Under the pieces are notes generated by a model. It worked only from the letters and a program-made list of their open reading frames with translations, was not told where the DNA came from and searched no databases. From Cymbomonas tetramitiformis (taxonomy: Eukaryota > Chlorophyta > Pyramimonadophyceae > Pyramimonadales > Pyramimonadaceae), in assembly GCA_001247695.2 (NCBI GenBank), contig LGRX02034816.1:1-64000 (forward strand): a DNA stretch of 64,000 nucleotides. The letters run 5' to 3'. The translations under genes and the position numbers were made by a program. How positions within the stretch are numbered: the first letter of the stretch is position 1; every line of letters begins with the position of its first letter. Below are positions 54,984 through 64,000 of the stretch, piece by piece.

Positions 54984-57594
54984 CTGCACATCCGGATTCA
55001 ACCACGAAAACTTTTTGAACACACGGACAAAGATCATAACGTGTGCGGCAATAGAAGAAAAGAGTATCAGAGAACAGGGTTGCTGTAGGCACTAATACTG
55101 CTTGCGTGGAACTGATTGGGTGGGCTTGTAGTTACTCTATCGAAGCAGATGTAGCGATCAGAATTACAAGTGTTGCATTTTGCTGCATGATCTGGCAAGG
55201 TAAACACTGAAGACTTGTCGTGGAGCGCGAATTTACCTTGAAGGCCACTGTGCGCCATTCTACACGCGTGTAGACGAACTATGCAACACCGACGCTGCAA
55301 TACAACTAATAGTTGAAGTACGATATGCGGAAAATCTCTCAAAATTTTGCAGCATTATCTTTGCGAAAGCTTCGCCAAAAACAAGTTTTCACAGATCAAG
55401 AGTTGTTGTCGGACATGTGCCGTTTCCGGATCCGAAAGGCACCAACACCAAAGCTGCACTGCCAACAGTCTGAAAGCTTAATCACTGTTCAAGATATATA
55501 GCACTGAATTACGAAATTAAGCAGCATCGCTGTATGATATATTGAACTGCACGCAACAATGTGAGAGTACATTGCCTCACGAAATCGAACAAACTCTCTC
55601 TTTTAGTTAAGTCTTATGTGTCCGACCGTGTGGGTATGGTCTTCCGTCCGGTCGAATAGGACTCGTTAGATTGAGATCGGGTAAGTATGAAAATGTTTTG
55701 CGGCTTATCAGCTAGGCAACCGAATTTCTCCCGTTCGATCAGCTAGGCTACCGAATTTCTCCCGTTCGATCATTTAGAACATACAACGCAGCCATCTCTG
55801 TACGTAATTGTAATTCGAAATTCCGGAGTCATCGACGATCAAGCCATTCGATTATGATACTCGAGATAGCGATAGCCACTTTCGAGTTTCGACGTTTCGA
55901 CCTCACCTGCTCATCCATCAGCATCATGGGCAGCAGCATCGCATCGGCACTTCAGCGTTCAGGCCCGTCCTTAAATCTGGTTTGGAGATTACGGCCGTCG
56001 CGTCGCGTCGCGTCGCGTCGCGTCTGACCAGATTTAAGGATGAAGAAATCGGCGTACTGCGACAGTGTGCACGACGGCCCATGCCTACGTGGCTCCACAT
56101 GCTTGACGTCGTGGCACTTGCAAACACTCGCATCGGTGTTTGAAAGGTTTGCACCTCTCTTACGGAATTCGTGCCCGAGCGGCGACAATTTTGACAGCGT
56201 ATCCGTGGATTTTTCCATCGGGCTTTTACCTCCCGTTTCCTTTCTTTATTACCTGCTGGATGTGGCACCCCGTGTGTGTCACAGTCCTCTGTACTAGTAC
56301 TCCGTACAGTACGGTTGTCACAGGTTCAGGGTTTCCGGCTTAAGCCGAGCGACACTCAATCTGACTTCACTTCTTATGTTATCTTAAGTGTAAGCATTCT
56401 GTGTTTCAGCACCTCAATATATAGTCGGCACTATATATCCCACAGGTTATGGTGCGCCAGGCACCTTCCACTACTTTTGATTACATGAGTGGCTAAGCCA
56501 CTCCGCTTGGTGGGGCGTTGGGGGGCCCACGAATTTGATGTTGTGATTATCGCAGCTGCGGTCGAGAGCTAGTTTACGGGCGGATTAGTTTGGTATCGTT
56601 GCAGCGTGCGCCTACCTGGGATTATTTTGTATTGTCCGCGTTGGATTTCACTCGACTAGAACTTGATCAATTTTTGTCGTGAGTCATGGAGAGTACAATA
56701 TTAGGTACCCTATAGTAGTATCTAGTATTAGTGACTCCTCGTAGCACTCACCTTTAGCATCGCAGTGTCGCGGTCGCGGTGTCACGCGTTATGACGATGA
56801 CACTGCGACCTGCGCCTGACTCTCAGACAATCTTCCCTTCGTAATAACTTGGCGGCGCAAGCCGCCAGCCCTCACTTGGTAATATTATCCGCAAGCCTTG
56901 TCCTTCAGCTGCCTGCCACTCTGTGGCAGCTGTCGTACCGCCTTCTTTCCCCCCCTCATATAGCTAGTTTATTTCGGGTTTCTCATGAGGTTATGGGCCT
57001 CGCTTACGCTTCCTCTGTTTGTTTCAGATTTCTGATCAGCAGATCTTGGGATTCCCGCTTTTTCCCTAGCTTAATTTTACAGCCGGCATGGCTCCTCGCG
57101 TTCTCTTGCCCATTTCGGCCGCTGCGACCTCTTACAGCGACTTCTGGGGAGTGGTGACCCCAGTAGTCACAGTTATTTCGGGATTTGGTCTCCCCGGAAT
57201 TTCTTAGCCTTAAGTGGGAGTTGTGACCCCACTTTTGGCACTCAAATTTCAGCCGCATCCCTGGCTTATCACGCAGCATCAACTCCGAGTTCGCTGAATC
57301 CAGCCGCGTTGTCCGCTCTCTGCCTATTTTCTGATCGCCCCCCTACTTTAGATCCTGAAAATTGGTAGTGCCAACCCAATTCGCCATCGACTGTCGATTT
57401 TGCCACCTTCGAGGTTTTTAGACGCAGCCGTATTTTTATGTTGGACAATGGACTTCTGGGAAGTAGCAACCCGTCGCGACCGGGCATCTTTACTTCAAGA
57501 ACTTTGACCTTTACGTCAATCTTTACTAATCAGTCATTTGGCAGATTTTCTGGCCAGATTTACAGCCGGATCGCGTTCGTCGCCCTACATTCTG
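54984..57594. other. Region upstream of the PKS gene; no gene assigned
   Basis: Moderate-GC sequence with only short, unconvincing frames. A TATATA word on the minus strand (about 55493-55499) could belong to a PKS promoter or 5' untranslated region, but this is a weak call. There is a 28-base direct repeat GATCAGCTAGGC.ACCGAATTTC at 55718 and 55737, and the inverted-repeat-flanked microsatellite listed separately. Between 56500 and 57594 I see nothing beyond low-complexity patches. Confidence 0.4.
55968..56040. repeat. CGTCG microsatellite framed by a 14-base inverted repeat
   Basis: TCCTTAAATCTGGT at 55968-55981 is the reverse complement of ACCAGATTTAAGGA at 56027-56040. Between them lies a (CGTCG)n tract at about 55997-56024. 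The whole could extrude as a hairpin of about 70 bases. Confidence 0.85.
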
Positions 57595-58035
57595 GGAAAA
57601 CCAGAAGACGCGTCTTCTGAATGTCTTCTGAACGTCTTCTGAATGTCTTCTGGAACGTCTTCTGGGTCTAGAAGACATCCAGAAGACGCCCAGAAGACGT
57701 CTTCGGCGCGACTTCTAATGTCTACCATCTTCTGGTTTCCAGAAGACGGTCAGAAGATCTTCCGGGAAGACATCCAGAAGTTATCTTCTGGACGTCTTCT
57801 GCATGTCTTCTGAATCCCGGAAGACGTCTTCTTGATATCTTTTAGGCGTCTTCTGTACATCTTCCCGGAAGATCTTCTGGACGTCTTCTGAAACTCAGAA
57901 GATGGTAGACATTAGAAGACGCGTAGAAGACGTCTTCTGGATGTCTTCGAGATATCTTCTGGAACCCAGAAGACAGAAGACATCTTCCGGAATTCAAAGA
58001 TGTACAGAAGTCATGCAGAAGACGTTCAGAAGATA
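57595..58035. repeat. Dense GAAGAC/GTCTTC repeat field
   Basis: About 440 bases made mostly of alternating CTTCTG, AGAAGAC and GTCTTC words in both orientations (for example CAGAAGACGTCTTC-type palindromes every 10-25 bases). It can fold on itself in many ways. The same words dominate 59736-60380 and recur near 60770 and 61400, so this is a local family of degenerate inverted repeats, not coding sequence. Confidence 0.85.
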
Positions 58036-58459
58036 TCTTCTGAATGCCTTCTGCATGTCTAATAAATTTCAACATTCGTATACGCATTCGCGAGGAATAT
58101 TTTTAGGAATATTTTTAATATTTTTAAATAAGCTTGCAAGAAGGATGAGTGCAAACAAGATGTATGGCATAATACACTTCTCGCCATCCTTAACAAACAT
58201 ATTCTCAATGTTTGATACACGACAAGAGATGATTTATTTGTGTGGAAGGCTAAGATGCTTTGGAGACTAAAATTGCTTTAACAATATTACTTTTCAATCA
58301 AGAACCTAATCATAAGGAGGGCCACACATATTATTATCCTAACTAGCTAAGTGTCTAGAACTACTTCACATTCATGTTCTAAACAACTAGTCTAATTACC
58401 TAGAAACGATGTTCATCTAACATGCACACATGGCATAGGTCTTGGACCACGCAAAAACA

Positions 58460-58880
58460 TGGGTTTTCCACTCGCTCGTTTTTATCCGATCTGAAAAACA
58501 ACGCACACCAAAATACCAACACTTAGTAGAGTGAAAACACACAATGAATACAAGCACAAATTCCTAGGAAGGGTAAGGTAAGTACCTTTACTCTTCTAGT
58601 TGTGGGCGATGGGCTGAAAATGCGCTTTTCCCACTTGCTCATTTTCAGCCAATCTGAAAAACAAAGCGCAACTCAAAACCAAAGGTTAGTAAAGCGGAAA
58701 AACACAACGCATAAAGGCAGTATTTTTTAGGTGTGACACTAGGGGATGATAGAGCAAATACCTTTACTTGTGGTGTTGAGGTTGGGCTGAAAATTCACCT
58801 TTTGGACTAGGTCATTTTCAGCCGATCTGAAAAACAAAGCGCAACGCAAAACCAAAGGTTAGTAAAGCGCAAAAATAGTA
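58460..58880. repeat. About 173-base diverged tandem repeat
   Basis: Two and a half copies marked by CATTTTCAGCC.ATCTGAAAAA, CAAAGCGCAAC.CAAAACCAAAGG and TTAGTAAAGCG. Each copy holds a small inverted repeat GCTGAAAAT..ATTTTCAGC. It ends immediately before the tRNA-like sequence at 58926. Confidence 0.8.
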
Positions 58881-58925
58881 CGAGACGAAATACAAGATTA
58901 TCGAAGGAAAACAAAAAGGCCTAGT

Positions 58926-58996
58926 AGTGTGAGTTGGAATCGAACCAACATCATCTCGTCCAAAGGACGAGCGAGAACACATGTCTCGTTCACACC
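58926..58996 (-). tRNA. tRNA-like cloverleaf (possible tRNA-Lys(TTT) pseudogene or SINE head)
   Basis: The minus strand folds as a 71-base cloverleaf. Acceptor GGTGTGA pairs with TCACACT (one G-T). D stem GAGA/TCTC. Anticodon stem CTCGT/ACGAG with loop CCTTTGG. T arm GTTGG-TTCGATT-CCAAC, which contains a perfect B-box (GGTTCGATTCC). Against a working tRNA: position 33 is C instead of U, the D loop lacks the GG pair, and loop bases C32 and G38 could pair. It is best read as a decayed tRNA or the tRNA-derived head of a SINE. Confidence 0.4.
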
Positions 58997-59252
58997 TCAA
59001 TTAGACGCTAAGCACGCCGAAGTGCGCGTAAAAAAACCAAGGCACGAAAAGCACCCACAATCACTATTGAAGTATTGCGTTGTGCAACGTTTTTCTGTTA
59101 GACGAACTATTTTAAAAGGACCACTTCACCCAGCAGCAGTCCGCGGAAAACGAGGCTGCAGTGGAATTGAGTTGGATGCAGGTGTAAAAGTGGTAGATGC
59201 AAATTTCACTTCAACGTTAAATAAAATTCAAACTCGAACGGTCATGTCGATG

Positions 59253-59330
59253 TGCGGTGCGGTGCGGTGCTCGTGCTCACTCCCCTGCGCTGGGCCTGAC
59301 GATGCGATGCGATGCGATGCGATGCGATGC
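59253..59330. repeat. Two pentanucleotide microsatellites
   Basis: (GGTGC)n at about 59255-59270 and (GATGC)6 at 59301-59330, separated by unique sequence. Confidence 0.95.
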
Positions 59331-59735
59331 TAATGCTAGCTGACGATGACGCGTGACGCCTGACCACGACCGCGACCACACGCCAGCGCCACACCAACGC
59401 AGCGCAGCGTTGGCAGATTTTCCGGGTTTGCTATCCGCGGTATCGTGCAGTCATCACGTCTCACGCGACTCACTGCGCGCGTGATCGACTGTTCGACCGT
59501 TGCTAGGAGGGATGGTGCTCTAAAACAAGAGCAGTTTCTTCTACCAAATTCGTCGGCCGTTTTAACTTAGTAACTTGGTACGTTTTCCCCTCTCCCGAAC
59601 AAACCACTTGTTTTTTTGCACTTCTACCTACACCACACAATTATGCCCAGTATTGTGCACCTTATATGTTTTTTTGTTTTTTCGCGATTTTTAAAGCTTT
59701 TTTCAAAAAAAAAACAAAAAAACCCAAAAAACATT
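59331..59735. other. Spacer, no feature assigned
   Basis: It contains short CGCGACC/ACGCGTGAC-type words and then becomes T-rich and A-rich next to the foldback element (T/A homopolymer runs at about 59660-59730). No open frame or RNA recognised. Confidence 0.6.
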
Positions 59736-60101
59736 CGGAAGATACCCCAGATATCTTCTGTGCATCTTGTTACCCTCCAGAGATGTCTTTGAGGAAGACA
59801 TGTCTTCTGGAAATCTGCAACTTGTAGAAGTTCCCGTCAACGTCTTGACACCCCTCTTCGGGGCGTCTTCCTCATTTTTTTGACGATCTTCTACGCGTCT
59901 TCTAATGTCTACCTAGGCCCTAGGTAGACATTAGAAGACGCGTAGAAGATCGTCAAAAAAATGAGGAAGACGCCCCTAAGAGGGGTGTTAAGACGTTCGG
60001 TGGAACTTCTACAAGTTGCAGATTTCCAGAAGACATGTCTTCCTCAAAGACATCTCTAAGACAACCGGAAGATGTACAGAAGATATCTGGGGTATCTTCC
60101 G
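59736..60101. mobile_element. 366-base foldback (long inverted repeat) element
   Basis: The sequence is symmetrical about base 59918 (ACCTAGGCCCTAGGT). The arm 59736-59917 matches the reverse complement of 59919-60101 with few mismatches. Ends are CGGAAGATACCCCAGATATC and its inverse. Almost no loop. An A-rich tract precedes the left end. This is typical of a foldback/MITE-like element or a palindromic duplication. No coding capacity. Confidence 0.85.
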
Positions 60102-60320
60102 CAAACACAGTCAAGAAGACGTCCGGAAGATGTCAAAAAAATGTCTTCCGCGTGTCTTCTGTGTGTCTTCCGCGCGTCTTCCGCGCGTCTTTCGCACCTC
60201 TTCTGGGTTCAGGAAGACATATATTCCCCGAAGATGTCCGGAAGATGTACAGAAGGTATCTGGGGTATCTTCCGCAAGCACAGTCAAGAAGACGTCCGGA
60301 AGATGTCGGGAAATGTCTTC
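60066..60320. repeat. Direct duplication of the right end of the foldback element
   Basis: GGAAGATGTACAGAAGATAT..GGGGTATCTTCCGCAA, then CACAGTCAAGAAGACGTCCGG, at 60066-60150 recurs with few changes at 60229-60312, separated by a GTCTTCCGCG-rich stretch. The duplication suggests a half-copy of the element inserted or duplicated next to it. Confidence 0.85.
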
Positions 60321-60573
60321 CACGTGTCTTCTGAGTGACTTCTGAACGTCTTCTGAGTGTTTGTCTTCAGGATGCCCTCCGCACTACCTTGGCCAAGTGT
60401 CCTTTGTATAGGAGATAGAATGGCAAGTAAACGTGCCGCGCATCTCCAAAAGGGGGAAGCGCCCCCAAAGACCAAAATGTCGTCCTTCAAACGAGCGATG
60501 CTCACTAAACCCCCCCCCCGAATCCGCGGCGGAGGTCTTCCGTCAATCCAAGCCGGAGGTCTTGAAGGGGAAG

Positions 60574-61486
60574 ATGGCAGCGGTGCACGATTGGTTGTCT
60601 ACGGTGTCGCCATCCCGCGAGCTGGATCATGAGATGACGGCATGGCTCGGGGAATCCGTCTACATTCATGAGCATTCCCCTGCAACAAGGTGCTTGCTTG
60701 TCTCCATAACCCACATGCATCTATCATGCACATTTATGCAGTTTGGAATGCATACAACCGAAGATGTGTGGAGCATCTTCTGCGCAACTTCCGGACGTCT
60801 TCCATGTGTCTTCTATGAATTCACCATCACAATGTTTTCGCAGGGCTGAAGATCATGAGGACGCGGTTCGTATTTGCGTGCCGCGTCAAAGCAACCGGCC
60901 ACCTTTCGGCTTAGCCGAGCCCACTAATGTGCTTTTCTCGGTTCAAGAGTTTTTTGGCTATGTGCAAGAAATTTCAGACTTGCATGAACCGGGCTTTAAG
61001 GAGCATACGTGGGAGGACATTTTCTCCGATCCATTGGACTTGGCCGATGATCCGGGCACGGTGCACTTTCGACAACATAAGTGGCTGCTTGAGCCTCCCA
61101 TTGGCGTCAACCTCCAAGGAATGGTGTTGAAGATACGGGATGCAATCGCATCGGGCGAACCATATCATCGTCCTCCGGAGCTTGTGAGTGATGGGGATAG
61201 GCGGATGAATCCGCAAAGGCTTTCACCTTCACCTCCGGCCCCGATGGATGAAGTTGTGGACATGACCTATACCGAAGTCCATGAGCCCGAGGACCCTCCC
61301 CCGGAGATGCCAACACGAAGGTGCGAACCGGTTGCCACGGCATGCCCGTATCTCCATGAAAGATGTATGCCTGCACGCTCCATCGGAAGTCGTTCCGAAG
61401 ACGTTCCGAGCGTCTTCTGCGCATCTTCCGGGCTCATGGACTTCGGTAAATCTAACGTAGAGCAAAATGACAATAGCAGAATCTGA
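60574..61486 (+). CDS. Hypothetical two-exon gene
   Basis: Exon 1 60574-60689 (start MAAVHDWLSTVS) ends ACAAG|GTGCTT. Exon 2 60844-61486 follows TTTTCGCAG|GGCTGAAG. The junction completes an AGG codon, and the total length is an exact multiple of three (252 codons plus stop). The protein is rich in Asp, Pro and Trp (FFGYVQEISDLHEPGFKEHT, then PPIGVNLQGMVLKIRDAIA) and ends in a Pro-rich tail. I do not recognise the family. An ATG-start frame also opens further upstream at 60433. The intron and the 3' end contain GTCTTC-rich repeat words. A further donor (GAGCTT|GTGAGT at about 61180) would give an alternative end. Confidence 0.4.
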
Positions 61487-61815
61487 AATCAAGCATTCCA
61501 AAACTGAAATCTGAAATCCACCGTAGAGCAAAATCAGCCAAAACTGAAAATCGGAAATCTAATGTGGAGCAAAATGACACATATAAAAATCTGAAATTGG
61601 TTTGTAAAATCTGAAATCAAGCATTCAAAAAACTGAAACCTGAAATCTAACGTAGAGCAAAATCAGCCAAAATTGAAATTTGGAAAATCTAACATAGAGC
61701 AAAATGACAAATGCAAAAGTCTGAAATGGAGCATTCCAAAAACTGAAAACTGACATCCAACATAGAGCCAAATTAGCCAAAATTGAAAATCGGAAATCTA
61801 ACGTAGAGCGCATTG
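61487..61815. repeat. Diverged tandem repeat rich in CTGAAATC and GTAGAGCAAAAT
   Basis: Several imperfect copies of ATCTAACGTAGAGCAAAAT, CAGCCAAAACTGAAAATCGG and AAACTGAAATCTGAAATC, with a period near 90-110 bases. It lies between the two plus-strand genes. Confidence 0.8.
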
Positions 61816-62118
61816 CTAACGGAAATCTAACGGAAATCAGTTCGAATTTTTGCCGCCAGAGTACTAACCTCTTTTTTAGGGTTTAGTACCTTTTGTGTTG
61901 AAATTTTTCAGTAAAGCTAATAAAGTATACCAAAGGTATATTTTATCTTGCTTTACTTGCCCTTTATTTTTTAAAAACCTGTAGTCCTATGGATCCTAGG
62001 ATCCGTAGGGCAGTGAAGGCGACAACGAGCGACCTTTAATCGCGCCGCCCCTTTTTGAGCACTTAACTGTGCTCAAGGGGGCGGATATTTACTGACCACT
62101 GACTAACAGACTAAGTTT
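61816..62118. other. AT-rich spacer with two palindromes
   Basis: It contains the perfect palindrome GGATCCTAGGATCC at about 61990-62003 and a hairpin (GCCCCTTTTTGAGCAC, TTAACT, GTGCTCAAGGGGGC) at about 62047-62084. The second precedes the next gene by about 35 bases and could be a promoter or RNA structure; its role is unknown. Confidence 0.6.
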
Positions 62119-64000
62119 TTGATTGTTCGTTTGCATAACTCGAGTAAAAACTCGAAGCTCAGAGGGAAAAGGAATTGGTGTGCAGATATGGCAACCTTCA
62201 CGCAGGCTGCTCTGAAGAAGGCGCAAGACGTGGCGGTTCTCCTGAAACACTTCATCGCAAACCAAGGAAGAAAGCACCCCGCCATTGGAAAGCTCCAAGA
62301 CGCCCTCACGGTTGTCATTAAAGGTAAAACCGTGAACGTCGAGAACTACCTGGCGTGCTTCACAGCAGAGCGAGAGCTCGAAGATTACGCGCTATGGATA
62401 GCAGAGGTAAGCCTCGCTTCCATTGCTTTTCAAAATCTCAAGGTTGAGAGATTGCGCTAAAGACGTTTAAATTGTTTTACTTTGTTTTACTTTTCATTGT
62501 GAACGTTTTAACTCCAGTCAAGGAAACTCATAGAGCGACATCTCAAAAGCCTAGCATCACGACGGCTTTTTTGATCAAAGCGGAACTCCATACTCCGAAA
62601 CCGGTCAAAGCTACGGAGAGCCTTAAATTGGAAGTTGAATCAAGAATAAAAAACAGCCTGCTTCGAGATTATGCAAAAAGCGCTCAAGCAAGGAGCATTG
62701 GAAAAGCAAAGTGTAGAATTACTTGGCTTAATAGCCCACAAAGCAAACACACTAACGGTAAAAGTGCATTGGAAAAGGAGAAACGCACGACACAGCAAAG
62801 GAGAGAGCTCGCCAAGCATTTCTTTTTAGTTTGTCTCAAATTAGAACACGAGAGAATTGCTTTCGCTAGGAACATTGGAGAGACACCCCATAGAGTTACA
62901 CAAAGCATACTTGTGAACACCAAGCGTGCATTAGACAAAGCAACCAGACACACAACACAACAACGGAAGGAGAGAATTACACACTTCGTTTCATTCTGTT
63001 TCATTCTAGAACAAACGAAAGTCACCTGCGGAAAGAGCATTATAGGAACACACCGTAGAATCAACTCGTATACGAGCACTAAAAGAGAGACCACGGAAAT
63101 CAAGCAAGCATTGGACAAACTAACGCAACACACGACACAAAAGCCGAAGGAAATCAATAAACATTACGTTTCAGTTTGTTCCATTCCAGAACACGTGAGA
63201 ATTACTTGCGTTAAGAGCATTGTAGGAACACACCGTAGAATCAACCCTAACAAGAGCATCACAAGAGAAGCCACGGAATTGAAGCAAGCATCGGGTAAAG
63301 TAACGCAACACACGACGCACAAATTGAAAGAAATCGATAAGCTTTGTGTTTCAGTTTGTTTCATCTTAAAACACGTGAACACTACCTGCGCCAAGGGCAT
63401 CTTCGGAACACACCGTAGAATTAACCGGAACAAGTGTTTCAAAAGTAAAACCACGGAAAATAACTCAGCATTGGACAAAGGACCACAACACAAACCGAAA
63501 CAACCGAAAGAAACCGACAAACATCCTTGGAATCTTAAAAGGGGCACGCAACGCCCTGAACCCGGAAGAAACGGCAGAACCACAATTACAACCTCCATTA
63601 AGCAAGGGGGAAACTACTTGTGCACATCCGAAAACACAAACAGCAAAATTAGGAAGTGGGAGGCATTGAATTTGTGTGAAGAACAGTTGTTTAATCCTGT
63701 AAAACTTGTTGTTGCTAGAGAAATTAAGAGGGCGGAAGATAGCGGGTTGTCACAGGTCTTCCTGGAGCGGGTAAAGCTCTCGGCTGATGGGCTTAGAGGT
63801 TTGGGTTACGAGGAAGGACCGGAGGGAAAGATTAACAAATACCTTGCGGCCTGTGGGGCGAAGGGTGAGTTTAAATCCCACACCATAAGAGGAATCTCTG
63901 TTACTTTAGAATCACCGTTGAGCATTAGGAGAAACTTGCTGACAGCAGTAAGGTGTAAGTATAGCAACATCACCTTTCAAAGAAACAAAGAACCCCTTGC
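62119..64000 (+). CDS. Hypothetical spliced gene with 60-residue repeats and an unusually Met-free second exon (3' partial)
   Basis: Exon 1 62119-62406 (ATG at 62119, or 62188: MATFTQAALKKAQDVAVLLK) ends GCAGAG|GTAAGC. Exon 2 starts at 62523 after ..CAGTCAAG and stays open to base 64000, giving about 590 codons in the window. Exon 2 has no in-frame ATG at all over nearly 1.5 kb, so it cannot be an independent gene. Residues are Lys-, Thr- and His-rich. A 60-residue unit with GTHRRIN, TQHTTxKxKEI and VSVCFIxEHVR recurs about four times with a 180-base period. The C-terminal part (EEQLFNPVKLVVAREIKRAED, then LGYEEGPEGKINKYLAACGA) is non-repetitive. Composition is AT-richer than in the PKS. No family recognised. 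The acceptor AAG|GAA is chosen by frame. Confidence 0.55.

Noticed and set aside
1..54983. A bacterial trans-AT gene cluster (separate operon genes)
   Set aside because: Exon junctions that restore motifs (for example AR|WDAD across 1.9 kb), repeats inside introns and telomere-like words show a eukaryotic spliced gene.
56849..57157. Plus-strand 102-codon hydrophobic frame
   Set aside because: No start context, no family resemblance, and composition typical of T-rich spacer.

Overview
The window looks like nuclear DNA of a eukaryotic microalga. Coding blocks are very GC-rich and broken by GT-AG introns. The introns are packed with minisatellites and carry interstitial CCCTAAA (plant/green-algal type telomere) motifs. 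A chlorophyte is my best guess; a haptophyte or dinoflagellate is not excluded. There are no bacterial operon signals.

Bases 54983 down to 1 (minus strand) hold one giant modular type I polyketide synthase gene whose 3' end lies beyond base 1. I count about 49 exons and roughly 11,000 codons, summing my own exon estimates. Protein order is: AT-ACP1 (loading) | KS1-DH1-psiKR-ER-MT-like-KR1-ACP2 | KS2-DH2-KR2-ACP3 | KS3-DH3(degenerate)-KR3(degenerate)-six crotonase (ECH) folds-HMG-CoA-synthase x2-ACP4-7 | KS4-DH4-ACP8 | KS5-DH5-KR5 remnant-ACP9 | KS6... No module after the loading didomain contains an acyltransferase, because every KS runs straight into a DH. The layout is therefore trans-AT-like.

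The standout is module 3. It contains a beta-branching cassette (HMG-CoA synthase, crotonases, tandem ACPs) fused in cis. In bacteria these functions are usually separate small proteins acting in trans. The module's own KR and DH have lost their catalytic residues, so the beta-ketone that the HMG-CoA synthase needs would be preserved. The two HMGS copies resemble the eukaryotic mevalonate-pathway enzyme and are nearly identical tandem copies (1,290-base period). The four ACPs are nearly identical 360-base repeats. Two crotonase folds look intact and four look degenerate.

The right end (55-64 kb) is compositionally different, less GC-rich and repeat-laden. It holds a field of GAAGAC/GTCTTC-rich repeats, a 366-base foldback element, a tRNA-like cloverleaf, a small two-exon gene candidate (60.6-61.5 kb) and a second plus-strand gene that runs off the window. 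That gene has a long open frame without methionine and 60-residue repeats. A separate 466-base element with 93-base terminal inverted repeats sits in a PKS intron at 24.7-25.2 kb.
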